Assembly: GCF_024347375.1 (NCBI RefSeq)
Contig: NZ_AP025471.1
Coordinates: 496,001 to 560,000 of the forward strand
Origin: Vibrio coralliirubri
GTDB lineage: Bacteria > Pseudomonadota > Gammaproteobacteria > Enterobacterales > Vibrionaceae
DNA length: 64,000 bases
Reading direction: 5' to 3'
Positions 18,693-27,582 of this stretch are shown in pieces (the stretch's first letter is position 1; each line of letters starts with the position of its first letter). The translations under genes were made by a program, and so were the position numbers. A model generated the notes under the pieces. It made no database searches. It was not told the DNA's origin and saw only the letters and a list, made by a program, of their open reading frames with translations.

Positions 18693-20500
18693 TGTACAAG
18701 CTATTGATATCAATCGCTGTATTGTGTGTTAGCGCTTATTCTTCACTCAGCTTTGCTAACGACTGGGATATAAAACGCATCCTAGTTTTACACTCATACG
18801 AACCTTCTTATCAATGGACTGCTGACTTCCAAAAAGGGATAGACAGTGCGTTCAGCCAGTCTCAAACCGAAGTTAAACTCTCAATAGAGTATTTGGATTC
18901 AAAGCGTGTCCACAGCCCTGAGTATTACGAATCTCTTGCGAACTACTTACGTGCGAAATATGCAGGTTATAAATTTGATGGCGTAATTGCGACGGACGAT
19001 AACGCGGCCAATTTTCTTGAATCTCTGCCTAATTTGATTGATCGCTCCACACCTGTCGTTGCAGCCGGCATCAATGATTTCAGTACCGACATGTACGCCG
19101 TGTCTGACAGAGCAACCGTGCTTTATGAGAACGATCAGATAGACGTTAATATTAAGCTGATCTCCAAATTAAGACCTAATCTAAAGAATCTCTATTTTGT
19201 AAATGATTACAGTGTCACGTCTGAATTGATTCATAAAGAAATGAACAAAATGATGGCTGAATTTCCAAATATCAATCTCGTAGAAATTCGCGACTTGTCG
19301 CTGGAGCATACGAGCCAGTTTTTGGAAGGGATCTCTGCGGACGATGCGGTGTTGCTCAGTCATTACAACACTGAGTTGAAGCAAGGGGTTTACCACACTT
19401 ACCAAGAGATTGCGGATACGTTGTCAAAAGCGAGTGCTGCCCCGGTGTTTGCTTTATGGCAGTTCTATATTTCGGGTGATGTACTCGGTGGTTACGTTAA
19501 TCACTCACAAAGCATGGGTGAAGAAGCAGTCGATGCGTTGGATAAATACCTTCCTCTTGGTTTTACGACACCGTTAACTCCCGGAGACAACAAACGTTTT
19601 GTATTCAATTACCCTGCAATGAAGCGATACGGGATTAGCGCAAACGCGTTACCTGACGAAGCGGTTTTTATTAACGAGCCTTCATCCTTTATTCGCAAAA
19701 ACTTCCAGTTGTTATTGGGGCTGTCGATGGTGATTGCGGGTTTAAGCCTGATCATCTTGATGCAATTCGTTACTCTGCGCCAAAAGAAAGAGTTGGCGAA
19801 TAAGAGCAAACGAATCTTAAAGCTTCAGAAACAGACCTTGAATATCCAAAAGGATATGATTCATGTTCTCGGAGAAGCAATTGAAACTCGCTCTGGCGAA
19901 ACAGGTAATCACGTTAAGCGTGTAGCCAAGCTGTCTGCATTGCTAGCGAAGTATCGTGGCTTGAGCCATCGTGAGGTCGAGATGATTGAGATCATCAGCC
20001 CAATGCACGATGTGGGTAAGATTTCAGTCCCTGAATCAATCTTGGACAAACCTGGGAAATTAACCGACCAAGAGTGGGAGGTGATGAAGCTTCATACTAC
20101 GGCTGGCTATAACTTACTAAAGAGCGGAGCGGGTGATATTACCAACCTCGCGGCAATCATTGCTAACGAACATCACGAGCGTTGGGATGGCGCTGGATAC
20201 CCGAATGGCAAAGTGGGTGATGAAATACACCTGTTTGCTCGTATCACCGCCGTAGCCGATGTATTTGATGCGCTGCTTAGTGCGCGTTGCTACAAAGAAC
20301 CGTGGCCATTAGAGATGGTGGTCGATTTGTTTGAGCGAGAGTGTGGCTACCAGTTTGATCCGCAGCTAACCAAATTGCTACTGAAACACTTACCCGAGTT
20401 TGTTGCTATCCGAGATTTGTATCCCGATACTGGAACTTTGGAATATGCGTCTTCACCTACTATTGAAGCAAAGGTATTAGAAGAGTCGGTTGTTAGCTAA
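18692..20500 (+). CDS. HD-GYP cyclic-di-GMP phosphodiesterase with periplasmic solute-binding sensor
   Basis: A 602-residue protein with a signal peptide (to about residue 22, ending SFA) and a periplasmic domain of the ABC substrate-binding type (ILVLHSYEPSYQWT, VIATDDNAANFL) to about residue 330. A membrane helix (about 338-358) and a short coiled stretch follow, then an HD-GYP domain. Catalytic landmarks are ETRSGETGNHVKRV, MHDVGK with the HD pair, NEHHERWDGAGYPNG with the GYP motif, and ITAVADVFDALLS. It should degrade cyclic-di-GMP under control of a periplasmic ligand. The related sensor domain occurs in histidine kinases and cyclases; the ligand is unknown. Confidence 0.88.
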   Translation: MYKLLISIAVLCVSAYSSLSFANDWDIKRILVLHSYEPSYQWTADFQKGIDSAFSQSQTEVKLSIEYLDSKRVHSPEYYESLANYLRAKYAGYKFDGVIATDDNAANFLESLPNLIDRSTPVVAAGINDFSTDMYAVSDRATVLYENDQIDVNIKLISKLRPNLKNLYFVNDYSVTSELIHKEMNKMMAEFPNINLVEIRDLSLEHTSQFLEGISADDAVLLSHYNTELKQGVYHTYQEIADTLSKASAAPVFALWQFYISGDVLGGYVNHSQSMGEEAVDALDKYLPLGFTTPLTPGDNKRFVFNYPAMKRYGISANALPDEAVFINEPSSFIRKNFQLLLGLSMVIAGLSLIILMQFVTLRQKKELANKSKRILKLQKQTLNIQKDMIHVLGEAIETRSGETGNHVKRVAKLSALLAKYRGLSHREVEMIEIISPMHDVGKISVPESILDKPGKLTDQEWEVMKLHTTAGYNLLKSGAGDITNLAAIIANEHHERWDGAGYPNGKVGDEIHLFARITAVADVFDALLSARCYKEPWPLEMVVDLFERECGYQFDPQLTKLLLKHLPEFVAIRDLYPDTGTLEYASSPTIEAKVLEESVVS

Positions 20501-20547
20501 CTGTCGTTCTATCTGAGTTGCCTATACGTCTTGGCTTCTTTATCTAT

Positions 20548-20575
20548 TCACCACGATCCGGCTAGGAAGTGGTGA
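20548..20575 (+). terminator. Weak terminator after the HD-GYP gene
   Basis: Seven-base-pair stem TCACCAC/GTGGTGA with a 14-base loop, followed by TTTATATTTT, 48 bp past the stop. The remaining 230 bp to the next gene show nothing I can name. Confidence 0.4.
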
Positions 20576-20805
20576 TTTATATTTTCCACTGAAATTGAGT
20601 CACTTATGTAAACCTCGCAGTATTTGGTTTCGTAGAATATGGGTTAATTTGATGAAAACTGTTGCTTATGCGGCGTGATAAAGTGATCAATCCCATATTT
20701 CGCGAATCGAAATAAGCCTGTATCCGCAAACTGTTACCTCAATCATCTCGCCCATTGAAAGAACACTATAGGATAAAACTTGGATTCAATCTGAGTGAGA
20801 TACCT

Positions 20806-21531
20806 ATGCGGTTAGAACAGACTAAATGTGTGATTTTCGATTGTGACGGAACACTTATCGATAGTGAAAAGCTGTGCTGCCAAGCTTTGGTGAACGTTTT
20901 CACTGGCTTTGGGGCGGAGCTAAACGTCAACGACTGCTATGCGCACTTTCAAGGCGGGAAGCTAGCCGACATCTTAATGGATACACAAGAACGTCTTGGG
21001 CTATCTATCTCAATTGATACACTCGAACCGTTATATCGCACTGAATTAGAAGCACTGTTCCAACGTCATTTAAAACCGATGGAAGGCGCTATCGAACTTA
21101 TTGAATTCCTCAAACAACAAGACATTGAGTTTTGTATCGCTTCCAATGCACCGAAATCTAGAGTTGAATCTTCATTGGCGATGACAGGCATGCTAGATGA
21201 CTTCAAAGGCAAAGTGTTCTCAGCTTTTGATGCTAATAGTTGGAAGCCAGAGCCTGATCTAATCATGTACACCGCCATGAACATGGGCTTTCTACCGAAT
21301 GAGTGCATCTACGTGGATGATACGTTGAAAGGGATTGAGGCTGGTGTTCGCGCGGGTATCCAATCGTTTCGATTACGCCCGAGTATTGATGAAGCAATCG
21401 TAGATTCCGAAGCCGACTCAGCAGAACTCGCGGCTCAGGATATCTACAGTCTAGAAGAAATTTCAGTGTGGATTAATGGCAAGCACTGCTCAAATGGTGG
21501 TATATCGAATTCTGCAGCTTTGGTGGGGTAG
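20806..21531 (+). CDS. HAD-family phosphatase (YieH-like)
   Basis: A 241-residue HAD hydrolase close in pattern to E. coli YieH, a 6-phosphogluconate phosphatase. Motif I FDCDGTLIDSEKLCC, motif II serine in IASNAPKS, lysine in SWKPEPDLIMY and acidic motif IV YVDDTLKGIEAG are present. The ATG at 20806 is chosen over an in-frame TTG 51 bp upstream because homologues begin a few residues before motif I. The last 59 bases overlap the 3' end of the opposite-strand zinc-ribbon gene. The C-terminal 25 residues extend past the family core. Confidence 0.8.
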   Translation: MRLEQTKCVIFDCDGTLIDSEKLCCQALVNVFTGFGAELNVNDCYAHFQGGKLADILMDTQERLGLSISIDTLEPLYRTELEALFQRHLKPMEGAIELIEFLKQQDIEFCIASNAPKSRVESSLAMTGMLDDFKGKVFSAFDANSWKPEPDLIMYTAMNMGFLPNECIYVDDTLKGIEAGVRAGIQSFRLRPSIDEAIVDSEADSAELAAQDIYSLEEISVWINGKHCSNGGISNSAALVG

Positions 21532-21688
21532 AGCTTATCTGAAGGCTGACTACCTTACTAAATTGTTTGGTATGGAAACCGCAAGATGCACAAGTAAACT
21601 TTTCTCCACTTTCTGAAAGCAGATACTCGTCGTGTTGGCATAAAGGGCATGTAATGTCGTCGGTGTTTGGTGTTTCTGTTTTATTCAT
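21473..21688 (-). CDS. Small zinc-ribbon protein
   Basis: A 71-residue protein with two metal-binding knuckles, CPLC (about residues 14-17) and CASC (33-36), spaced as in a zinc ribbon. AGGTGA stands at about the right distance before the ATG at 21688, which argues that the frame is real. Its 3' end overlaps the HAD gene by 59 bp tail-to-tail. Function is unknown; similar tiny ribbons are common as unannotated Vibrio genes. Confidence 0.65.
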   Translation of the reverse strand: MNKTETPNTDDITCPLCQHDEYLLSESGEKFTCASCGFHTKQFSKVVSLQISSTPPKLQNSIYHHLSSACH

Positions 21689-21867
21689 TATGTGTCACCT
21701 GCAGCAAGAGGGTAAGCGAAAAAAGACCCGTTCAATTAGATTACTCCTAAGCTCGAATATTAGACAGTTCTGACACTTCTTAATCTCCCCTTTGCGACTT
21801 GCTTCATGGTAATTGATAATGTCATCGTTATTGACCATGCCTCTTGTAATGTTATTAAACAAAAGCC

Positions 21868-21893
21868 AAAAAAAAGGACCCATTACGAGTCCT
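21868..21893 (-). terminator. Chemoreceptor gene terminator
   Basis: Short stem AGGAC/GTCCT followed on the minus strand by eight T (plus-strand A at 21868-21875), 46 bp beyond the stop of the chemoreceptor gene. The stem is weak but the T run is long. Confidence 0.6.
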
Positions 21894-21938
21894 CATTAGT
21901 TTGTTTTCAATTCACGCCACTAGTTCGCCAGTTGAGTC

Positions 21939-23363
21939 TTAAGTGCGGTAGCGTGCCAACGTCTGAGACAGAGAAACCGACGCTTCTGTTAGTCTAGATA
22001 CACCATTTGAAGAGTTTTGAGCGACGTCTTTAATCACATCGGATTGGCTGCGAATATCGTTAAGTTCAGCTGCAATCGTATTGGCAACGTTACTTTGCTC
22101 ATCGGCTGATGTTGCGATTTGGATACTCATGTCCATCAGTGCTTGAGCTGAATCTGCAATAGAATTTACGTCGTGACCAATGTCCGAAATCAGTTGGCTA
22201 CTGGTTTGCGCTTGATCAACCGTCTGTTCGGTGATCTTCGCGATATTTTGGCTCTCTTGTTGTAAGCGCTCAATCATCGCTTGGATTTCTACCGTAGCTG
22301 ATTGAGTGCGGCTTGCCAGTGTTCTTACTTCATCAGCAACAACAGCGAAACCACGGCCTTGTTCGCCCGCACGAGCGGCTTCAATCGCGGCATTCAAAGC
22401 AAGTAAGTTAGTTTGCTCTGAAATAGCATTGATCGTCGTGATGACTTCGTTAATTTGGCTCGTGTTCACATTCAAGCTAGTAACAGAAGATGAGGTTTGC
22501 TCAATCAAAGAAGAAAGGGTGGTGATTTCCGAGATTGCCTGTTGAACTTTTGCGTGGCTATCGTTGATTTGCTGCGCGTCTTGCTCTGTTTGTTCCGTTG
22601 AACGTGCAGAGATGTTAGAGACTTCATTTGCCGAAGCTGTCATTTGATCCATTGCTGTCGCTACAGAGTCCAGAGAGGCGTTTTGGCTCATGATTTGTGT
22701 TTCGCTGCGCTTCATCTCTGTTTCGAAAGAAGCCGACGTTTCACTTAGCGTTGCTGCACTGTGGTTTACGTTGTTGACTAACTCACTAAGCGTGTCCATT
22801 GAACGGTCAAGCGCACAACCAATCGTACCAAATTCGTCACGGCCAGGGTGGAAGCCAAGGCGTGATGTTAAGTCACCATCACCAATCTTTTGAGTCGTTG
22901 AGTAAAGAACCCAAAGTGCGCCGCCTAGGAAGGTCGCTACCCAGTAACAGAAAAGACCAAAAGGCACACACCACAAAAAGCTCAGTAATAAAGTGTACAG
23001 TGCTTGCTGCTTTTGATTCTGTATATCGTTAGTTGAAACGGTAAGTGAGTAGTATTTGCCATCTTGTGCGAGTGCTGTGGCAGTCACCGAACCATTGTTT
23101 GAAATAGTGGTTTGTTGAGCGCGAGTTTGATGGCTAACAGAGCGAACAGAAGCAGGGGAATCTGATGCTGATAAAATGCCTTGCAGTTGATACTCGACCT
23201 GTTGTTTTGCAGTTACGTCAATGTGTTCCATTTTGTTGGCGTAGTTCAGTCCAGCCAGGCTTACCAAAGCGGCAAAAAAGATTAAGAAAATGACCCAAAA
23301 CTTGTCGTTGATCGACATCTTGATAAACAGTTTGTCTATCGTTCGAAATTGTACTTCTTTCAT
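21939..23363 (-). CDS. Methyl-accepting chemotaxis protein
   Basis: A 474-residue chemoreceptor. A membrane helix lies at about 20-41, followed by a short periplasmic segment of roughly 75 residues, a second membrane stretch at about 118-150, a HAMP-like region and a long coiled-coil signalling domain. The hairpin tip [32 protein letters not shown] is the conserved CheA/CheW-contacting region. The periplasmic part is too small for a full Cache domain, so the ligand is unclear. No CheR-binding pentapeptide is seen at the C-terminus. GGAG precedes the ATG by five bases and lies at the foot of a perfect hairpin. Confidence 0.92.
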   Translation of the reverse strand: MKEVQFRTIDKLFIKMSINDKFWVIFLIFFAALVSLAGLNYANKMEHIDVTAKQQVEYQLQGILSASDSPASVRSVSHQTRAQQTTISNNGSVTATALAQDGKYYSLTVSTNDIQNQKQQALYTLLLSFLWCVPFGLFCYWVATFLGGALWVLYSTTQKIGDGDLTSRLGFHPGRDEFGTIGCALDRSMDTLSELVNNVNHSAATLSETSASFETEMKRSETQIMSQNASLDSVATAMDQMTASANEVSNISARSTEQTEQDAQQINDSHAKVQQAISEITTLSSLIEQTSSSVTSLNVNTSQINEVITTINAISEQTNLLALNAAIEAARAGEQGRGFAVVADEVRTLASRTQSATVEIQAMIERLQQESQNIAKITEQTVDQAQTSSQLISDIGHDVNSIADSAQALMDMSIQIATSADEQSNVANTIAAELNDIRSQSDVIKDVAQNSSNGVSRLTEASVSLSQTLARYRT

Positions 23364-23370
23364 AAAAACT

Positions 23371-23393
23371 CCACGGTAAATCCTTTACCGTGG
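23371..23393 (-). repeat. Perfect hairpin abutting the chemoreceptor ribosome-binding site
   Basis: CCACGGTAAA (23371-23380) and TTTACCGTGG (23384-23393) pair perfectly around a 3-base loop. On the minus strand the 3' arm ends in the GG of the GGAG Shine-Dalgarno sequence, five bases before the ATG. Such a 10-bp stem should hamper ribosome loading, or mark an operator for a dimeric protein. Confidence 0.65.
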
Positions 23394-23511
23394 ACTCTAA
23401 ATAACCGACCTCAATAAAAATGTGACTTCAATCGACTAATTGTGAAAATTAATGATAGTGACATGTTATTTATGAGATCTGGATCGATAAAACTAGTTAT
23501 TTATAGGTTTA

Positions 23512-24735
23512 TTAGCCCAAAGAAGGCAGTAACCCTACTGAAATAAGAACTTGAATGGCAATGATAAATACGCCAACGCTACCTGCTAAAAACAGCGCTT
23601 TGCTACCGCCTAACACTTGGTAACTGGCTTCTGCAGATTGAGGTTTGACAGAGAAATCAGTGTAACGAACCTTGTAGACCATCACTGTTGGTAACAGAAT
23701 CGCGAGCACTGAAAGTGCAATGGCTGCATAGCCTAAAGCCATGATGAAGCCTTGTGGGTAAAATAAGGCAAAACCCAGTGGCGGTAAGAAGGTGATAGCA
23801 GCTGTCTTAACACGTTTCGCGTTACCTAGTTTCTTGCTCAGTGAGTCGCCCATGAATTCAAATAAACCCAAGCTCACACCAATAAAAGATGTCAGCAGTG
23901 CTAGGTCCGCGAATACACCGACGATCACGCTTAGGTTGGATTGATGAACAGTCTGTGATAGTGAGACTAATAGCGCGCCTAAACTTGTATCAGACAATAA
24001 TTGCTCTTGGCTAATCACACCCAAAGTAACACTTTGCCAGAAAACGTAGATAACCAGAGGCAGTGCCGAGCCAATAATCATTACCTTACGTAAAGAACGA
24101 ACGTCACCATCTAGGTATCTAACGATTGATGGGATGCTGCCGTGGAAACCAAAAGAGGTAAACACAACCGGAATCGCCGCAACAATCAGGCCTTGCTGTA
24201 AAGGCATGCTCATTAAGTATTGAGAGGTAATGTTTGGCGCTAGGAAGCTGAGTACCAAAACCATCGCGATAAGCTTCAAGCCAAACAAAACGCGGTTAAC
24301 TTTATCAACACTGTGTGTACCAATCGTCACAACGCCGGCAACTAATAGGGTAAATAGAAGCGTGGTGATTTGAGCATTGAGTTCGATACCCGCGATATCC
24401 GAAATTCGTTGGTTAAATTGCGCACCGCCGCCAGCTATGTATGCCGAACACAGAGCGTAGAAAAGAAACATTACCGCGAAGCTCGCAATCCACTTTCCTT
24501 TTGTCCCTAAAATGGTATGAGCTAACGTGTGTAGGGTAGCGTCAGATTCTGCGAATTGGTGAAGTTCTACCATTAATAGCGCCGTAAAGGCCATTAACGC
24601 CCATAAACCCAGCATCAAGAAAAGTGAAGTTGAAAAGCCAATACCTGCAGAAGCAAGTGGAAGAGCGAGCATGCCAGCACCAATGGTTGTGCCTGCAATG
24701 ATCAAAGTACTACCAAAAACCTTTGATTTATTCAT
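23512..24735 (-). CDS. tyrP: Aromatic amino acid permease, TyrP-like
   Basis: A 407-residue, roughly 11-helix transporter of the hydroxy/aromatic amino acid permease family. The N-terminal signature GSTLIIAGTTIGAGMLALPLA and the FTSFGFHGSIPSIVRYLDGD segment are typical. Length and pattern fit tyrosine-specific TyrP of E. coli (403 residues) better than Mtr. The upstream TyrR box supports an aromatic substrate. Whether tyrosine rather than tryptophan is carried cannot be proven from sequence. Confidence 0.85.
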   Translation of the reverse strand: MNKSKVFGSTLIIAGTTIGAGMLALPLASAGIGFSTSLFLMLGLWALMAFTALLMVELHQFAESDATLHTLAHTILGTKGKWIASFAVMFLFYALCSAYIAGGGAQFNQRISDIAGIELNAQITTLLFTLLVAGVVTIGTHSVDKVNRVLFGLKLIAMVLVLSFLAPNITSQYLMSMPLQQGLIVAAIPVVFTSFGFHGSIPSIVRYLDGDVRSLRKVMIIGSALPLVIYVFWQSVTLGVISQEQLLSDTSLGALLVSLSQTVHQSNLSVIVGVFADLALLTSFIGVSLGLFEFMGDSLSKKLGNAKRVKTAAITFLPPLGFALFYPQGFIMALGYAAIALSVLAILLPTVMVYKVRYTDFSVKPQSAEASYQVLGGSKALFLAGSVGVFIIAIQVLISVGLLPSLG

Positions 24736-24753
24736 TGTATATAATTCTTTACG
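24736..24753 (-). promoter_or_regulatory. Degenerate TyrR-like box at the tyrP start
   Basis: TGTATATAATTCTTTACG keeps the essential G and C at the right spacing for a TyrR box (TGTAAA-N6-TTTACA) with two mismatches. It directly abuts the start codon, which is close for an operator, so it may be chance. Confidence 0.25.
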
Positions 24754-24879
24754 TTAGGGTGTGTTTTCATTGCAATTCTTCTAGTTTAAGCGCATAAACC
24801 CAAAGAATATCTCGATTTTGAAGTATTCTGATTGAGTTTAATTCCAAATGCAATGCCTAATGTAATTAAAAATACCCAC

Positions 24880-24897
24880 TGTAAATTAATGTTTACA
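24880..24897. promoter_or_regulatory. TyrR box upstream of tyrP
   Basis: TGTAAATTAATGTTTACA is a perfect match to the strong TyrR box TGTAAA-N6-TTTACA, 145 bp upstream of the tyrP start. TyrR regulates tyrP in E. coli, so site and target agree. The rest of the 446-bp gap also holds a core palindrome CAAACGTTTG near 24931, resembling PurR/LacI-type sites, and a short palindrome at 25144. Confidence 0.8.
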
Positions 24898-25143
24898 TAA
24901 AGGGGCGTAGCAGCATTCAAATGAGCAAAGCAAACGTTTGACCATGACCGGCTTCAAAATTTATAGAGTAATTTGTTGTACTTGGTGTAAGGTGGCAGTA
25001 CATATGTTGTTCGCGTATACCCCTTTAGCGTAAAAAAGCGTTAATGATCGCGAGTAGCTTTAAGCTATGAATATGGAATGGGTAGAGTAGAGTGCGTTCA
25101 TCAAAGTGACATAATATAAGTCCAAGATGGTGCACTAGTTAAT

Positions 25144-25156
25144 AGGACATCATGTC
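25144..25156 (+). promoter_or_regulatory. Palindrome before the 42-residue gene
   Basis: GGACAT-C-ATGTCC, a perfect 13-base palindrome 26 bp upstream of the small gene's start. It is a candidate operator; its binder is not known. Confidence 0.3.
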
Positions 25157-25181
25157 CACATCAAGGAATAGAGGGGGCACA

Positions 25182-25310
25182 ATGAGTGACCAATCTTATA
25201 ATGACGAAAGTCTAGAGTTGTTAGATGCTATGGAAATTGGCATTGATTTGTCTGACTATGAACAGACAGTGAAACAGTTAGCAGAAGAGCTTTTCAAGTC
25301 ATCGAACTAA
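25182..25310 (+). CDS. 42-residue acidic protein of unknown function
   Basis: Encodes MSDQSYNDESLELLDAMEIG and 22 further residues, ending LAEELFKSSN. It is acidic and helical with no membrane segment. GAGGGGG lies just before the ATG at ideal spacing, which makes translation likely. It stands alone between tyrP and acpH. I do not recognise a family; small acidic helical proteins often act as adaptors or antitoxins, but nothing here shows that. Confidence 0.6.
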   Translation: MSDQSYNDESLELLDAMEIGIDLSDYEQTVKQLAEELFKSSN

Positions 25311-25515
25311 GCTTTTAAGATCTTTAATTCAGTTTCAACTGAAACGTTTTAAAGCTAAAAGTTTTCTTAGCTAAAGCTTCTCAAAGCAAACAATTCTAAA
25401 CTGAGCAAATCTTATTCGCTCACACGTCATACCAAAACTATCCTCATTAAAGTTCGCGAAGATAAACGAGTACGTTTACCATGTTACTTAGTTCTCGATA
25501 CTTTAATGAGGTTCA

Positions 25516-26127
25516 ATGAACTTTCTCGCACACCTTCACATCGCCAAGCACTGTAACAGCAACTTAGCAGGTAACCTGTTGGGTGATTTTGTTAAAGGCG
25601 ACCCTAATAAACACTATTCTGACTCCCTTTCTGACGGCATTAGGCTTCATCGATTTGTTGATAGCTATACTGATCGTCATGATGTATCTCGTTCTGCAAA
25701 ATCACTTTTCTCAGACCAAACACGACGCTTTGCGCCTATCGCACTCGATGTATTTTGGGATCACTGCTTAGCCAATCATTGGGCTCAGTTTTCACAGCAG
25801 ACATTAGAGCGTTTTTGTTTAGATAGCCATGAGCAGATCTTTGAGCATCAAGAGCCGCACTGGCCAGAAAATTTCGTTATGGTCCATCAGAAAATGGCTG
25901 AACACAGATGGTTAGAGAGCTATCAAGACATGTCGTCTATAGAGGTGGTATTGCAGCGAATGGCGTTGAGAAGGCCCAAGCTCAGTATGCTCGAGGCATG
26001 TTACGATGACCTCGAACGTCACTACGATACGTTGCAGTGTCACTTTAATGAGCTTTATCCCAACGTTTTAGAAGAAGCGAAGCTGTTTAATGCGCTTCAA
26101 ATGAAGAAAAATCAAAAGGAAAGGTAA
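25516..26127 (+). CDS. acpH: Acyl-carrier-protein phosphodiesterase
   Basis: Removes the phosphopantetheine arm from holo-ACP. The 203-residue frame begins MNFLAHLHIAKHCNSNLAGN and contains LLGDFVKGDPN and GIRLHRFVDSYTD, which are characteristic of AcpH with its metal-binding His and Asp residues in an HD-like fold. Length is close to the E. coli protein (193). It lies 57 bp before the DEAD-box helicase gene, but a separate promoter for the latter is likely. Confidence 0.88.
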   Translation: MNFLAHLHIAKHCNSNLAGNLLGDFVKGDPNKHYSDSLSDGIRLHRFVDSYTDRHDVSRSAKSLFSDQTRRFAPIALDVFWDHCLANHWAQFSQQTLERFCLDSHEQIFEHQEPHWPENFVMVHQKMAEHRWLESYQDMSSIEVVLQRMALRRPKLSMLEACYDDLERHYDTLQCHFNELYPNVLEEAKLFNALQMKKNQKER

Positions 26128-26184
26128 ACAGCGTAATGCAGGTTTGCTACAATCCGCGCCTATTTAATCTTTGAGCATCATACT

Positions 26185-27456
26185 ATGTCTGAATCTACAA
26201 AATCTTTTAACCAACTAGGATTATCTGAGCATCTTCTTGCCACGTTATCAGAGCTTAATTTTACGGCTCCGACCAGCGTTCAAGAACAAGCGATTCCATT
26301 GGTATTAGAAGGCAAAGATGTACTGGCTGGTGCTCAAACGGGTACAGGTAAAACGGCCGCGTTTGGTTTACCGATTATTCAAAGATTAATCGAGACAAAA
26401 GACAACGTTATTCCGAACCCTAAGCTCGTTCGTGCGCTTGTATTAGTGCCAACTCGTGAATTGGCACAACAGGTTTTCGATAACTTAACTAGCTACGCAA
26501 AGGGCACCGACATTAAAGTCGTGGTGGCTTACGGCGGCGTTAGCATGAAGGTTCAAACTGATAACCTACGCGGTGGCGCAGATATTCTTGTCGCGACGCC
26601 TGGTCGCCTTATTGATCACATGTTCACTAGAAACATCATGTTGAGCCAAACGGAAGTACTGGTACTGGATGAAGCTGACCGTATGTTAGATATGGGTTTC
26701 ATGCCTGACATCAAGCGTATTCTTTCTCGCATGAATGAAGTGCGTCAAACCCTGTTCTTCTCTGCAACGTTTGATAACAAAATCAAAGCGATTGCACACC
26801 GTATGATGCAAAAGCCAAGTGAAATTCAAGTTACGCCAAAAAACAGCACCGCTGAAACCGTAACACAGATGGTTTACCCGGTAGATAAGTCGCGTAAAAG
26901 TGAATTGTTAGCGTATTTGATTGGCTCAAAAAACTGGCAACAAGTGTTGGTGTTCACTAAGACTAAGCAGGGTACTGATGCTCTCGTAAAAGAGCTTAAG
27001 TTAGACGGCATTAAAGCGGCATCAATCAATGGCGATAAGAGCCAAGGTGCGCGTCAAAAAGCCCTAGACGATTTCAAGTCAGGCAAAGTTCGTGCGTTGA
27101 TCGCAACCGACGTGGCAGCTCGTGGTATCGATATCCAACAGTTAGAACAAGTTGTGAACTATGACATGCCATTCAAAGCAGAAGATTATGTTCACCGCAT
27201 TGGACGAACTGGGCGTGCAGGTAACAGTGGATTAGCGATCTCTTTGATGAGTCAGGATGAAGCTTACCTATTGGGTGATATTGAGCGATTACTTGATACT
27301 CGCTTGCCTCAAGAGTGGCTAGAGGGCTTTGAACCAAGCTTAGAAAAAGATCTAGCGCCCGATCGTGGTGGTCGCAGCAAGAGTCGTTCATCAGAAAAAC
27401 GTAAGATGAAAGCGAAGCTTAAGATTCATCAAAATCGCGGTAAAGCTCGTCGCTAA
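26185..27456 (+). CDS. DEAD-box RNA helicase, RhlE-like
   Basis: A 423-residue ATP-dependent RNA helicase. Motifs in order: Q motif (FNQLGLSEHLLATLSELNFT then PTSVQEQAIP), Walker A AQTGTGKTAA, PTRELAQQ, TPGRLIDH, DEADRMLDMGF, SATF, the C-terminal RecA lobe with ATDVAARGIDI, and HRIGRTGRAG. A basic tail (RGGRSKSRSSEKRKMKAKLK) may bind RNA. RhlE-type helicases act in ribosome assembly and cold adaptation. A second paralogue lies at 48296. Confidence 0.93.
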   Translation: MSESTKSFNQLGLSEHLLATLSELNFTAPTSVQEQAIPLVLEGKDVLAGAQTGTGKTAAFGLPIIQRLIETKDNVIPNPKLVRALVLVPTRELAQQVFDNLTSYAKGTDIKVVVAYGGVSMKVQTDNLRGGADILVATPGRLIDHMFTRNIMLSQTEVLVLDEADRMLDMGFMPDIKRILSRMNEVRQTLFFSATFDNKIKAIAHRMMQKPSEIQVTPKNSTAETVTQMVYPVDKSRKSELLAYLIGSKNWQQVLVFTKTKQGTDALVKELKLDGIKAASINGDKSQGARQKALDDFKSGKVRALIATDVAARGIDIQQLEQVVNYDMPFKAEDYVHRIGRTGRAGNSGLAISLMSQDEAYLLGDIERLLDTRLPQEWLEGFEPSLEKDLAPDRGGRSKSRSSEKRKMKAKLKIHQNRGKARR

Positions 27457-27499
27457 AAAGCTGGACAAAGCTCTAGTTTAAAGATCTCTACATATAAAA

Positions 27500-27537
27500 A
27501 TGCGCCGTTGCAGTTAGTTCTGTAACGGCGCATTTTT
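27500..27537 (+). terminator. Terminator after the first DEAD-box helicase
   Basis: Fourteen-base-pair stem (one G-U pair) ATGCGCCGTT..AACGGCGCAT, loop TTAGTT, then five T, 44 bp past the stop. Confidence 0.85.
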
Positions 27538-27582
27538 GTTTCAAGTAAATCAAATTACGACCAAGGAAGATAAAACACTGGG

